A stretch of DNA of 64,000 nucleotides from CBDCTM01 sp965222005 (GTDB lineage: Bacteria; Bacteroidota; Bacteroidia; Chitinophagales; Saprospiraceae), in assembly GCA_965222005.1 (NCBI GenBank), contig OZ244935.1, positions 1,922,001 to 1,986,000 on the forward strand, in the 5' to 3' direction. The notes under the pieces are model-generated. The model was not told where the DNA came from, made no database searches, and saw only the letters and a program-made list of their open reading frames with translations. The translations under genes and the position numbers were made by a program. Positions 45,747-55,149 of the stretch are shown here, piece by piece. Numbering within the stretch: the stretch's first letter is position 1; every line of letters begins with the position of its first letter.

Positions 45747-46154
45747 ATGACTCAATCAGCACTACCCAAACCTACGGACTCCCAGCTGGAAATCCTGCAG
45801 ATACTTTGGCAAAAAGGACCATCGCCGGTCCGCCTGGTCAATGAGCTGCTGAACGCTCAAAAATCGAATGAACCCAAAGAAGTTGGCTATACCACCACGC
45901 TGAAGATTATGCAGATCATGGCGGAGAAGGGCTTGGTGAGCCGCAATACTGAATCGCGCACCCACATTTATGCTGCGGCCGTTACTGAACACCACATCCA
46001 ACAACAGCTACTCAAAAAATTTGTGGATGCCACCTTCAGAGGTTCTGCCATGAAACTGGTGATGCAGGCCCTGGGCAGCCATGAAACTTCGCAGGAGGAG
46101 TTGGATGCGATTAAAAAGCTGATTCGAAAAATTGAAGAGGAGGGACAGGCTTGA
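45747..46154 (+). CDS. blaI: BlaI/MecI/CopY-family repressor
   Basis: 135 residues from the ATG at 45747 (MTQSALPKPTDSQLEILQIL), preferred over a start within the operator at 45705. Winged helix with SQLEILQILWQKGPSPV, TTTLKIMQIMAEKGLV and RTHIYAAAV, then a dimerisation helix region. Family members repress by binding palindromes and are released by proteolysis triggered by the M56 partner. That partner follows 35 bases downstream. No beta-lactamase is encoded nearby. Confidence 0.93.
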   Translation: MTQSALPKPTDSQLEILQILWQKGPSPVRLVNELLNAQKSNEPKEVGYTTTLKIMQIMAEKGLVSRNTESRTHIYAAAVTEHHIQQQLLKKFVDATFRGSAMKLVMQALGSHETSQEELDAIKKLIRKIEEEGQA

Positions 46155-46189
46155 GGGCTCAATTTGTAGAACATCCTAAAATGTAAAAT

Positions 46190-48466
46190 ATGGACTTTGT
46201 GTATCAAATCATTTCAGAAGAACTCATCCAGGCCATCGGTTGGACGGTCATCCACTCTTTTTGGCAAGCTACGCTTATAGGCATTATCTTGGCGGTGGTA
46301 ATGATTCCGCTGCAAAATCGTTCAGCACGGCTGCGCTATGAGCTGGCGGGCTTTTCGCTGCTATTGGTATTGCTATCAGCTATCGCAACGTTTACCATTT
46401 TATACGATCAAGCCCTATCCGTATCTCCTGAAAGTATTGTGTTGTCTGAGTTGGACAGCCATTCATTCGTAATGCAGGCAACTCATGCTTCGCAGGATTT
46501 TCTATCCCGCTCCATCTCTTATTTTGATGCACACATGCCTTTGATTGTAAGCTTGTGGTTGCTTGGCGCCACTTTTTTCCTGCTTCGGTTATTGGGTGGC
46601 TATGCCTATGTACAGCACATTCGGCACCATCGCAACCAGGCTTTGCCGGAGGTGTGGCAGCGTAAGCTGAAGCGGTTGAGCCGCAGCCTGGCGGTCAAAA
46701 AAAGCATTGCTTTGCTGGAATCATCCCTGGTAAAGGTTCCAATGGTAATTGGCTCGCTCAAGCCGGCAATACTTTTGCCGATCGGAGCTGTCAACAACCT
46801 CTCAGAGCAGGAGGTAGAAGCCATTCTGGCCCATGAGTTGGCTCATATTTGGCGGAACGATTACCTTCTCAACTTGTTTTTGTCGGCCATTGAAGTGGTC
46901 TTTTACTACCACCCTGCCGTTTGGTGGATATCGGGCAGTATTCGCGCTGAGAGGGAAAATTGCTGCGACGATGTGGCCGTAAAGCTTTGCGGCAATTCAC
47001 TCACTTATGCCAAAGCACTGGTACAATTGCAAACTTATCAACACGCAGTGCCCGTTTTTGCCATGTCCTTTTCGGGCCGAAAAACGCATTTGCTCAAGCG
47101 GATTAAAAGAATATTGAACCAACCACAAAAAAACAACCATATCATGGAAAAAATTACTGCAACAGCTTTTCTACTGCTAGCTGTACTGTTCCTGTCCGTA
47201 AGTGCGGGACCTTCTTATAAAACAACGATACCAGAAACAACGATTGACAAGAGTGAGCAAAGGTTAGAGGAGCAAAAGGTCCATGTTGTTTTTGTAGCTA
47301 AAACTACTGCCGATACAATTCCTCCTGCCGGTAAAAATCGCCGGAAAATGATTTTGCATAAAGATGACCAGCGCGTGGAATTGATGACAGAAAATGGGGA
47401 GGTGACTCAACTAAAGGTTGACGGGGAGGAAATTCCTCAGGAGGATTATGAAGAGTACAGCGATTTGATAGAGGAATTGCGTGAAGAGGTAGTAGCGCCG
47501 CCCCATCCGCCCAATGCACCGCCAGCCCCTCAAGCCCTCCGGTTTGATGATGCGCCCCGGCCACCCATGCCACCTGCTGCACCCAGGGTCCGGCATAAGA
47601 TGAAACGCCAGCAAACGATCACGACTGAACAAAATGAGGATGGCAACATAACCATTATCATTGAATCGGATGAGGGGGAGGAGCCTATCGAAATTGTAGT
47701 AGATGATGCCAGCGAGCTTATTTTTATTGATGGCAACATGCTTGAAGACGGAGATACCGCCATAATCATCAATGAAGTTCGTGGGCCCAAGTTTTGGCAT
47801 TCCTTTGCATTTCCAAACAAGGGAGCCTTCCAGCTTGAGCGTGATACCAACGTTTTCTTTTTTGATCAAGATCATGCCTTTGCGTTCGAATTTGATGAAA
47901 AACAGGCGAATGTCTGGATGGAAAAACACAACACTGAATTAGAAAAATTGCATGACCAACTGGAAAAAGCCAGAGCAGGCATTGGCAATTACAATTTCGA
48001 TGAGTTGGCAGAAAAACTGGAACTAAGGGAGGCAGATCGCATGCGTTACTTAGAAGATCAAAACAGGGCTCTGGAAAGAGCAATGGAGTTAAAAGAGCGG
48101 ACTATGGATCGGTTGCGGGAGCGTCAAGAAGAACAGCTGGAGCGCCAGTTGGAGCGCCACCATGAGCATTTGGAACGACTCAATAGAAAGATGGAAAAAA
48201 TCCATGACAAAGACTGGCGGCATTATGAGATGCAATGGAAGCGGGCTGAGTCGAATGTCAATCAGAAGCTGGAAGCCGAATTGCTCAACGACGGCCTTAT
48301 TAGCGATCCTACTGATTACAGGCTGGATTTATCCGATAGAAAATTCAAGGTGAATGGCAAAAAACAGCCTGATCACATTCACGAAAAATATTTAATGCTG
48401 TACCGTAAAGCAGCAGGTTTTGATGACGATAGCCAATTCAACATCTCTATCAACAAAAGCAATTGA
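46190..48466 (+). CDS. M56/BlaR1-like membrane zinc metallopeptidase with novel C-terminus
   Basis: 758 residues. Four or so membrane segments in the first 145 and around 320-340, with zinc motif HELAH (His215, Glu216, His219) and the third ligand region in RAERENCCDDVAV. Expected role: intramembrane/cytoplasmic cleavage of the BlaI repressor on signal. There is no penicillin-binding sensor domain. Instead the outer region has a Pro-rich segment (about 435-470), an acidic beta region (TIIIESDEGEEPIEIVVDD) and a long charged coiled coil (about 580-700). The sensed signal is therefore unlikely to be a beta-lactam. Confidence 0.88.
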   Translation: MDFVYQIISEELIQAIGWTVIHSFWQATLIGIILAVVMIPLQNRSARLRYELAGFSLLLVLLSAIATFTILYDQALSVSPESIVLSELDSHSFVMQATHASQDFLSRSISYFDAHMPLIVSLWLLGATFFLLRLLGGYAYVQHIRHHRNQALPEVWQRKLKRLSRSLAVKKSIALLESSLVKVPMVIGSLKPAILLPIGAVNNLSEQEVEAILAHELAHIWRNDYLLNLFLSAIEVVFYYHPAVWWISGSIRAERENCCDDVAVKLCGNSLTYAKALVQLQTYQHAVPVFAMSFSGRKTHLLKRIKRILNQPQKNNHIMEKITATAFLLLAVLFLSVSAGPSYKTTIPETTIDKSEQRLEEQKVHVVFVAKTTADTIPPAGKNRRKMILHKDDQRVELMTENGEVTQLKVDGEEIPQEDYEEYSDLIEELREEVVAPPHPPNAPPAPQALRFDDAPRPPMPPAAPRVRHKMKRQQTITTEQNEDGNITIIIESDEGEEPIEIVVDDASELIFIDGNMLEDGDTAIIINEVRGPKFWHSFAFPNKGAFQLERDTNVFFFDQDHAFAFEFDEKQANVWMEKHNTELEKLHDQLEKARAGIGNYNFDELAEKLELREADRMRYLEDQNRALERAMELKERTMDRLRERQEEQLERQLERHHEHLERLNRKMEKIHDKDWRHYEMQWKRAESNVNQKLEAELLNDGLISDPTDYRLDLSDRKFKVNGKKQPDHIHEKYLMLYRKAAGFDDDSQFNISINKSN

Positions 48467-48721
48467 GGAAGGGGCATACGTTGCCTGAAAAAACGGATAG
48501 AGCATGATTTGAGCAATGGGCTCCGGCCCTCTCTCTTACAGGAGGCAAGGGGTGCCTCGATTCCTCTTGCTCCTTTTTTGAAACATCAGAAAAAGAAAAC
48601 TGTTAAGATCATAAATTTTAACGTTTCTCGAAAAACTTATACGTAACTTATTGGTATTCAAATAAATGCCAGTACTATTTTATAATTTCATTTTATCAAT
48701 TATCACTAAAATCGCTCGAAG

Positions 48722-50302
48722 ATGAAAGCAATTAAACTGAATCTCGCACTATTGATCACTGCGCTTTTGATGGCCTGTGTTCTCCCCCTACAAGCACAGC
48801 AGAATGAAAGCCCGGATGATGAAAACAAAATCGTGATTATCAAAAAATACACCGATGAAGATGGTGTCGAAGTCGTGGAAAAAACTGTAAAAGATGGAGA
48901 CGACGTCAACCTAATCATATCTGATGACATGGATATTGACATGGATATGAACATCAATGTGGATGTGGAAGTAGATGATGAAAATGGGGAAGAACGCAAG
49001 ATTATTCGCATTCGCACCACTGATGAAAACGGAGAAGAGCAAATTTTTGAATGGAATGGGGAAGGTGAAATGCCTGCCGAAATGAAAGAAAAGATGAAAG
49101 CTATGAAAGGAAAAGTGAGAATGAATCGAATCCATCATGACAATGACAGAGCCATGCGCTGGCACCACGGCGGGTCGGATGGAAACAAGGCTTTTCTCGG
49201 CGTTGTAATGGGCAAAACCGTTACCAATGAGGATGGCGAAGAGACAGTAGAAGGCGTCAGCGAACAGGGAGTTCCAATAATGAAAGTGGTAGAAGGTAGT
49301 GCTGCCCAAGCTGCTGGCCTGCTTGTCAACGACATCATCACCGCTATTGATGATACACAAACACGCTCCATTGAGGATGTTACCAAAGCCATTGGCGCCA
49401 AAAAGCCAGGCGATGCTATCAATATTAGTTATCTGAGAAACAACCAAACAGTTTCTACTACGGCTACATTAAAAGCCAAAGAGCGCAAAAAAAGGCACTA
49501 CCGTGTACACAAAAAGGGGCCTCATCACTTCAATAGCTGGGCTTATGAAGATCGCCCATGTGTGTTTATTGGCGTATATGTTAATAACTCTTCCGACCTG
49601 GAAAATCAAAAAGGTGCCCATGTAAACGGTATCATTGATAATACTCCTGCCCATGAAGCTGGTATGCAAAAAGGCGATGTGATCACTGCCCTCAATGGTG
49701 TAAGCGTAAGCAATTATAATGAGTTGCTGGACGAGCGCAACAAATACAAGCCCGGCGACCAGGTAAGCCTCAGTTATCTCCGTAGTGGAGAATCCTTAAT
49801 GGTGGATATTACCTTCCCCGACTGCGATAAGAAATCTAAAAGCTGGAACGATGACCAGGGAAATCACTTCTTTTTTGATACCGATAATTTTGTTTTTGAA
49901 GGACAGGATGGCCAAAAGATAAAGCGCAATAAAGTCATCATTATCAAGAAAAAGAAAATGGAAAAAGCGGAAAAAAGTGAAGAAGGCTCTTCCGAAGAGG
50001 ATATCATCATCGATGAGCCTATCGAAATAGCAAGCCCTGCCTTGCAGCTCAATGACTTCCGGGCCTTCCCCAACCCTACTTCCGGGCAGGTGAACATCAG
50101 CTTTAAAGGTGAAGCCGTGCCTACCACTATCAGCGTGGTGGACGTGACTGGCCGGGAGATATTCCGCCAGGAGCTAACAGATTTTGACGGTAGCTACAAT
50201 CAACAGATCAATGTTGGTGACGCGCCGAATGGTACCTTGCTGCTCAATGTACAACAGGGCGAGCAAGTTTACACTCAGAAGATTATTTTGAACAGAGCTT
50301 AG
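48722..50302 (+). CDS. Secreted tandem-PDZ protein with T9SS sorting domain
   Basis: 526 residues. Signal peptide MKAIKLNLALLITALLMACVLPLQA, an acidic N-region (about 45-115, many Asp/Glu), a first PDZ (about 155-255, with PIMKVVEGSAAQAAGLLVND), a second PDZ (about 280-370, with AHEAGMQKGDVITALNG), a charged linker and a type-A T9SS tail (FRAFPNPTSGQVNISF). No protease domain is attached, so it probably binds C-termini or unfolded segments. It follows the M56 gene by 255 bases; functional linkage is plausible because its N-region resembles the acidic segment of that protein. Confidence 0.85.
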   Translation: MKAIKLNLALLITALLMACVLPLQAQQNESPDDENKIVIIKKYTDEDGVEVVEKTVKDGDDVNLIISDDMDIDMDMNINVDVEVDDENGEERKIIRIRTTDENGEEQIFEWNGEGEMPAEMKEKMKAMKGKVRMNRIHHDNDRAMRWHHGGSDGNKAFLGVVMGKTVTNEDGEETVEGVSEQGVPIMKVVEGSAAQAAGLLVNDIITAIDDTQTRSIEDVTKAIGAKKPGDAINISYLRNNQTVSTTATLKAKERKKRHYRVHKKGPHHFNSWAYEDRPCVFIGVYVNNSSDLENQKGAHVNGIIDNTPAHEAGMQKGDVITALNGVSVSNYNELLDERNKYKPGDQVSLSYLRSGESLMVDITFPDCDKKSKSWNDDQGNHFFFDTDNFVFEGQDGQKIKRNKVIIIKKKKMEKAEKSEEGSSEEDIIIDEPIEIASPALQLNDFRAFPNPTSGQVNISFKGEAVPTTISVVDVTGREIFRQELTDFDGSYNQQINVGDAPNGTLLLNVQQGEQVYTQKIILNRA

Positions 50303-50311
50303 CCAGTTGCT

Positions 50312-50366
50312 AGTTAGCCAGTTGCCGGTTAGCCATGAATGCGAGAAAACCGGCAACTGGCTAACT
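50312..50366. terminator. Bidirectional hairpin between convergent genes
   Basis: A perfect 19-bp stem (AGTTAGCCAGTTGCCGGTT at 50312-50330 with 50348-50366) with a 17-base loop lies between the stops of the PDZ gene and the minus-strand gene at 50388. It includes a partial direct repeat of TAGCCAGTTGC. No T-run follows, so its efficiency as a terminator is uncertain. Confidence 0.55.
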
Positions 50367-50387
50367 GATGATTTAACCAGCCAAGCC

Positions 50388-51332
50388 TTAATCCTTCGAG
50401 GTTCGTACGATTTTCTTGCCCAACACTCCCTCTGCTAATTCCATTCGTAAGAAATACACTCCTTCCGGGAGCGCACCAAAATCTAAATCCAGTGTGTTGA
50501 TCCCTTTGTGTACGTCTTTATTTATTGACAGCAAAATATTGCCCGCCACATCGCTCAACAATATCATCGCTTTCCGATCAGTGTCCGATTTGAATGAAAC
50601 CTGCGCCCAGTCATCCTGCACGGGATTGGGGAAGATGAGCACATCCTCCAACAACTTCCGGTCCCGTTCGACAATTATTAAATCAGAAAATTCATAATAG
50701 CCATCAAAATCAACGCTGCGCAGCCGGTAGTAGGCTGTGACCATCGGAGCCTCATCTGCAAAGGAGTAGTGTTGGCTTTCAGTAGAAAAGCCGATAGCTT
50801 CTACCCGCCCCAGCTCCTGCCAGTTGGTTCGACCATTGCCGGAACGTTCGATGACGAAAGCCATCGTGTTGAGCTCAGAAGCAGTAGCCCACTCCAGTTT
50901 ATTGGTACGACCCATAGCCTCGCCTGTCCAGCTAGCCAGTTGTACCGGCAAGGGAGTGTGCGCATCGCAACTCGTTCCCTCCCCACAAATGTTTGATGTC
51001 CAGGCTTCATAAGTAAAGCCCGTTATTTCGCTGCAGGGAAAATTGTTGAGAATAAATTCAACCGTATCCGGCAGCTGGCCTTCCACAATAGCGTAGTCCG
51101 AAATTTCGGATGGCACATGACCGCCGGGATAAGGTGGTGTGCCATAAACGGTTATTTGCACACAGCCAATGCCAATGGGGCCACCTGGCTTGTCGCTTAT
51201 CTCAAAGTCAATGATGCAGGGCCCTCCGTGGGTTTGGGTAGTGCCGAGCTGTTTGACATCCACACAGGCAGAAGCCGTGTAATACATGGACATTGCAACA
51301 AGTAAGCAAAGAATAGTAGCTAGTTTTTTCAT
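50388..51332 (-). CDS. Variable-head/constant-tail T9SS protein 1
   Basis: 314 residues. Signal peptide MKKLATILCLLVAMSMYYTASA, a Cys-containing head (about 23-128; CVDVKQLGTTQ, GIGCVQITVYG, LPDTVEFILNNFPC), then the shared tail: an FN3-like module beginning LPVQLASWTGEA, with ASELNTMAFVIERSGNGRTN and YYRLRSVDFDGYYEFSD, and a type-A sorting domain (FPNPVQDDWAQVSF). The head is homologous to that of the next paralog (51563) but not to those of the other two. Function unknown; it is secreted and probably anchored on the cell surface. Confidence 0.85.
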   Translation of the reverse strand: MKKLATILCLLVAMSMYYTASACVDVKQLGTTQTHGGPCIIDFEISDKPGGPIGIGCVQITVYGTPPYPGGHVPSEISDYAIVEGQLPDTVEFILNNFPCSEITGFTYEAWTSNICGEGTSCDAHTPLPVQLASWTGEAMGRTNKLEWATASELNTMAFVIERSGNGRTNWQELGRVEAIGFSTESQHYSFADEAPMVTAYYRLRSVDFDGYYEFSDLIIVERDRKLLEDVLIFPNPVQDDWAQVSFKSDTDRKAMILLSDVAGNILLSINKDVHKGINTLDLDFGALPEGVYFLRMELAEGVLGKKIVRTSKD

Positions 51333-51499
51333 AGTCTTAATTTTGTCAAAAAAAAGACTCTCGGCATTCGCGAAGAAGTACCGACAGTAAATTACAGGAG
51401 GGGAATAGTGTATTAATTGGTTAGTCGGGAAAGAAAAAATGCTAAGACAGGATTGCGTGTATATAAGGAGCTTTCACAACTTATTATTTAATGACGGAG

Positions 51500-51545
51500 T
51501 ACACGGGGATGATATAAAATGCGTCTCTACATCATTCCCCGTGTA
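51500..51545 (-). terminator. Hairpin after paralog 2
   Basis: TACACGGGG.ATGAT pairs with ATCATTCCCCGTGTA (51500-51513 with 51531-51545, one-base bulge), 18 bases after the minus-strand stop at 51563. No T-run is present. Confidence 0.45.
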
Positions 51546-51562
51546 AACAAGATGGCTCAATT

Positions 51563-52498
51563 TTATTCTTTTTTAGCCACCTTTACGATCTTTTTACTGA
51601 TTGCACCTTCAGGTCTTTCAATACGCAAAAAATATACGCCTTCCGGCAGATCGGCCAGGTTGAGATCAAACGTATTCAAGCCTTCCTGGATTTTTTGATC
51701 ATTTGACATTAATATATGGCCATTCAGATCGGTCAATAAGATTAAAGCACTGTTGCGTGCAGTACCTGTTCTGAATGAAACCTGTACCCAGTCATCCTGT
51801 ACCGGATTGGGGAAGATCAGCACATCATCAATCAGCTTTCGATCGCGTTCTATAAAAATGATATCCGAATAGTCGTAATAGCCATCAAAATCAACGTTGC
51901 GCAGCCGGTAATAAGCTGCAAACAAGGGTGACTCATCCATAAAGGTGTAATGCTGGCTTTCGGCAGAAAAACCCACAGCATCCACCCGGCCCAGCTCCCG
52001 CCAGCCCGTGCGGCCATTGCCCGATCGCTCAACAACAAAAGCCATCGTGTTTTCTTCGGAGGCAGTGGTCCAGCTTAGCTTATTGGCCCTGCTCAGGGCC
52101 TCGCCCCTAAAGGAAGCCAGCTCGACAGGGAGGGGTAAATCACATGGAGCACCATGTCCACAATTTTGTGACGTCCAGCCTTCAGCCTCTATAGCAACAA
52201 TTTGGTCACAGGTAAAAGCAGTGAGATTGTAGGTTACGGTATCCGGCAAGCGGTTTTCCTGTGGAACTTGGAAATCCATTTCATCATCTATAACAAATGG
52301 AAAAGTCTGTGCAAATATCCTAATTCTAACACAAGATATTCCATTGGGGTTGCCAGTTGTATCACCAATCGCAAATTGAATTTTACATGTATCGCCAACT
52401 TGCTCCATACTTATCTGGGTCACCGTTAGACAAGCAGAGGCGGTGTAGAAGCATGCAGTTGCCATAATAATAATCAGGGTGGTAAACAGTTTTTTCAT
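51563..52498 (-). CDS. Variable-head/constant-tail T9SS protein 2
   Basis: 311 residues. Signal peptide MKKLFTTLIIIMATACFYTASA, head CLTVTQISMEQVGDTCKIQF to GWTSQNCGHGAPCDL (about 23-122), which shares its Cys positions and the LPDTV segment with paralog 1. The tail starts at LPVELASFRGEALSRANKLS and ends in a type-A sorting domain (FPNPVQDDWVQVSF). Paralogs 1 and 2 are the closest pair over the full length, so they arose by a whole-gene tandem duplication. Confidence 0.85.
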   Translation of the reverse strand: MKKLFTTLIIIMATACFYTASACLTVTQISMEQVGDTCKIQFAIGDTTGNPNGISCVRIRIFAQTFPFVIDDEMDFQVPQENRLPDTVTYNLTAFTCDQIVAIEAEGWTSQNCGHGAPCDLPLPVELASFRGEALSRANKLSWTTASEENTMAFVVERSGNGRTGWRELGRVDAVGFSAESQHYTFMDESPLFAAYYRLRNVDFDGYYDYSDIIFIERDRKLIDDVLIFPNPVQDDWVQVSFRTGTARNSALILLTDLNGHILMSNDQKIQEGLNTFDLNLADLPEGVYFLRIERPEGAISKKIVKVAKKE

Positions 52499-52865
52499 AA
52501 TTTTTGATTTTTGTCAAAAAAAATAATATGACTACGCAAGCCATTGCGTCAGCTATAAGGAACTTTTAATAAATCGGTATTGGGAAATTTAAACCAGCCT
52601 TTTTATAGGTGATGTGGGGAAAATGCTTGTGAATAGGGCTGATTGAATGGGCTAAAACAGTAAAAAGCTATGTAGATTGACTGTTTTTATGTGCGTGGGG
52701 AATATAAAGATATGAATAATGCGGGAAAGATGCCAGTTTTTTCGAGATGGAGTATTGGGTAGGTGGGTGTAACGTGTATGTTGTTTAACGGCAAATGGTA
52801 CATGAAGTAGCCGAAAAAGCTTCCTTCTTTGTACCATTCACCGTCTATAATATATCGTTTATTGA
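52499..52865. other. Non-coding gap between paralogs 3 and 2
   Basis: No gene seen. A perfect small hairpin ACGCAA-gcca-TTGCGT (52534-52549) lies 36 bases upstream of the paralog 2 start (minus strand), in what is probably its 5' leader. Confidence 0.5.
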
Positions 52866-53909
52866 TTAATCTTTCGACAGCAATACGATCTTCTTGCCGA
52901 TCACACCATCGGGCATTTCGATGCGCAAAAAGTACACCCCTTCAGGAAGATCAGCTAAATCGAGATTAAAGGCATTGAGGCCTGTATGGAAATCCTTAAC
53001 CATCGCCCATATCTCATTACCGGCCAAATTGCTCAGCACGATCTTAGCACTTTGGTCAGCAGTTGAACTGAAAGAGGCTTGTGCAGTATTGCCAGTTATC
53101 GGGTTGGGAAAAATCGTTACATCATCCAGCACTTCCCGGTCTCTTTCAATGGCAATCAAATCGGAAAATTCATAAGTGCCGTCAAAATGTAATGTACGCA
53201 AACGGTAGTAGCCCATGAAAAGGGGCGACTCATCCATCAGCTTATAAGATACTTGCTCATTGGAAAAGCCTGCAGCATTCGCCCGGCCTACCTCCTGCCA
53301 ACCCGCCCGGCCATTGCCGGAGCGCTCCATAATAAACGCAGCAAGGTCGCTTTCGCTGGCCGTCGTCCATTCCAGTATGTTAGCACGGAATGCCGCTTTG
53401 CCTTTCCAGGAGGTCAATTCAACGGGAAGGGCTCCCAGCGGAATAGCACATATATTGCAGGAAGATACCGATCCTGATGAATTATCACATAGATAAATGA
53501 TTAAGGTGTCGTTGGTACCAAACGGCAGATCAAAATATGGCTCGGTACCATCAATCAATTTATTTTCACAAACTCCGTCAATTTCAGTATAAAAGGAATC
53601 CAATTGGCCCTGGCAATTACATCCCTTCCCTACATCCAGGCGGATACCGTCGGCATTGGCCAGGTCATTTACATATACAAACTTGCGACAATTCAGCCCG
53701 GCACCTCCCGATTCACTACAATCGGAATTATTATCAATATCCCCACAAATAGTGCTGTTTCCGGATGATCCGGTAGCACACATCTCAATTTCGGATACTT
53801 TGACCGTATCCACATGCGTAGCACAATCTGAGGTCGGGCAAAATGGCTGTGCCAGTACAAAAGCACTATTAAAAAGCACAAAGATTAGGAAGAAGAAAAG
53901 CTTTTTCAT
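52866..53909 (-). CDS. Variable-head/constant-tail T9SS protein 3
   Basis: 347 residues, the longest head (about 20-155) of the four, with at least a dozen Cys: CPTSDCATHVDTV, STICGDIDNNSDC, GKGCNCQGQLDSFYTEIDG, CDNSSGSVSSCNICA. It is unrelated to the heads of paralogs 1 and 2 as far as can be read. The tail is nearly constant: LPVELTSWKGKAAFRANILE, FIMERSGNGRAGWQEVGRAN, FPNPITGNTAQASF. DNA of the last 100 bases is very close to that of paralog 4, suggesting recent duplication or conversion of the tail. Confidence 0.85.
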   Translation of the reverse strand: MKKLFFFLIFVLFNSAFVLAQPFCPTSDCATHVDTVKVSEIEMCATGSSGNSTICGDIDNNSDCSESGGAGLNCRKFVYVNDLANADGIRLDVGKGCNCQGQLDSFYTEIDGVCENKLIDGTEPYFDLPFGTNDTLIIYLCDNSSGSVSSCNICAIPLGALPVELTSWKGKAAFRANILEWTTASESDLAAFIMERSGNGRAGWQEVGRANAAGFSNEQVSYKLMDESPLFMGYYRLRTLHFDGTYEFSDLIAIERDREVLDDVTIFPNPITGNTAQASFSSTADQSAKIVLSNLAGNEIWAMVKDFHTGLNAFNLDLADLPEGVYFLRIEMPDGVIGKKIVLLSKD

Positions 53910-54285
53910 AATTCTTGGGTTTTGTTGGAAACCGCTTGAAAATTCCCCACTGAATAGATAAGATATAGAACTAAACGGTATCCCGGTTTAAGAAAAATGG
54001 AGTTTCTGCTAGATGTAGAAGTTTTTCAAGCGGTCAAGAGGGGCAATAATGAGATAAGCAAGAGGGGAATAATGGGATAAATGTAATAAAACATACTTAC
54101 AAAAAGGTATAAGTGACGGGACAAAATTATTTCTACTTTTTTCGATTTTTTCAAAATCGGATAAACTACTTAATATGTCTGGAGTTTTTGAATAGTGAAA
54201 AATCCCTGACTACTTTGGATAAAAAAACGCAGCTATTTTGTGGAAAATAGCTGCGTTTTGTGCTTCAGGCAGAAGCTAAAAGCAC
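53910..54285. other. Non-coding gap between paralogs 4 and 3
   Basis: No gene seen. ACCGCTTGAAAA (53931-53942) is exactly complementary to TTTTCAAGCGGT (54023-54034), a 12-bp stem with an 80-base loop in the probable leader of paralog 3. The terminator of paralog 4 lies at 54221-54259. Confidence 0.5.
54221..54259 (-). terminator. Strong terminator of paralog 4
   Basis: A perfect 16-bp stem (AAAACGCAGCTATTTT at 54224-54239 with 54244-54259) with a 4-base loop, followed on the minus strand by a T-run (54221-54227). It lies 26 bases after the stop at 54286. Confidence 0.85.
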
Positions 54286-55149
54286 TTATTTTTTCGACAT
54301 CAAAACGATTTTCTTACCAATCACACCATCCGGCATTTCGATGCGCAAAAAGTACACCCCTTCAGGAAGATCAGCCAAATCGAGGTCGAATGCATTGATC
54401 CCTTTGTGGATGGCCTGGCTTCTGGATAGCAAGGTGTTGCCTTTTACATCGCTCAGCAAAATCAAGGCCTTGCGATCCGTATCAGAAGTAAACGAAACCC
54501 GCGTCCAGGCATCTTCTACCGGGTTGGGAGCAATCAGTACATCCTGCAATATTTTCCGATCCCTTTCGACCACGATCAGTCCTGAAAATTCATAAGTGCC
54601 ATCAAAGTCCACGATACGCAAACGGTAGTAGCCCACAAAGAATGGCGACTCATCCACAAAGGCGTACTCTTGATGTGCGCTGGAAAACCCAATAGCATTC
54701 ACCCGGCCCACTTCCTGCCAGCCGGTACGGCCATTACCGGAGCGCTCGATGATAAAGGCGGCGGTGTTTTCTTCGGAAGCCGTGGTCCACTTAAGTTTGT
54801 TGGTATGAGGCATAGCTGCTCCCGTCCAGGAAATTAATTCTACTGGAAGAGAGATAACACAATCAGGCGGAGGTGGATTACCACAACTTGCTGCATTCGT
54901 CCAACATGCACCATTTGCTCCATTAGCAGTCCAAAAATCAGGATCATAACACTCGCTTACTGTCAAATTTGTACAACATACAAGATCCCACCCTCCCTGG
55001 TCATTCGCTTCATATAGCGTACATGCACCTACTGTAGTAGGTGCTGGCGGGGTTGGAGGAGGAATTGGTTCTGTACACCCCTGCCCCCATACATCACTCC
55101 AGCCAAAGGTCAAAAGACAAAACAATAAAAGAGTAAAGCATTTTTTCAT
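54286..55149 (-). CDS. Variable-head/constant-tail T9SS protein 4
   Basis: 287 residues. Signal peptide MKKCFTLLLFCLLTFGWSDVWG, then a short Pro-rich and Cys-rich head (about 23-100: CTEPIPPPTPPAPTTVGAC, LYEANDQGGWDLVCC, ECYDPDFWTANGANG, CVIS) unlike the heads of the other three. The tail is the shared one: LPVELISWTGAAMPHTNKLK, FIIERSGNGRTGWQEVGRVN, APNPVEDAWTRVSF. It is the first gene of the array in the direction of transcription. Confidence 0.85.
   Translation of the reverse strand: MKKCFTLLLFCLLTFGWSDVWGQGCTEPIPPPTPPAPTTVGACTLYEANDQGGWDLVCCTNLTVSECYDPDFWTANGANGACWTNAASCGNPPPPDCVISLPVELISWTGAAMPHTNKLKWTTASEENTAAFIIERSGNGRTGWQEVGRVNAIGFSSAHQEYAFVDESPFFVGYYRLRIVDFDGTYEFSGLIVVERDRKILQDVLIAPNPVEDAWTRVSFTSDTDRKALILLSDVKGNTLLSRSQAIHKGINAFDLDLADLPEGVYFLRIEMPDGVIGKKIVLMSKK

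Noticed and set aside
45747..48466. Beta-lactam resistance locus
   Set aside because: BlaI and an M56 peptidase are present, but no penicillin-binding sensor domain or beta-lactamase is encoded, so resistance cannot be inferred.
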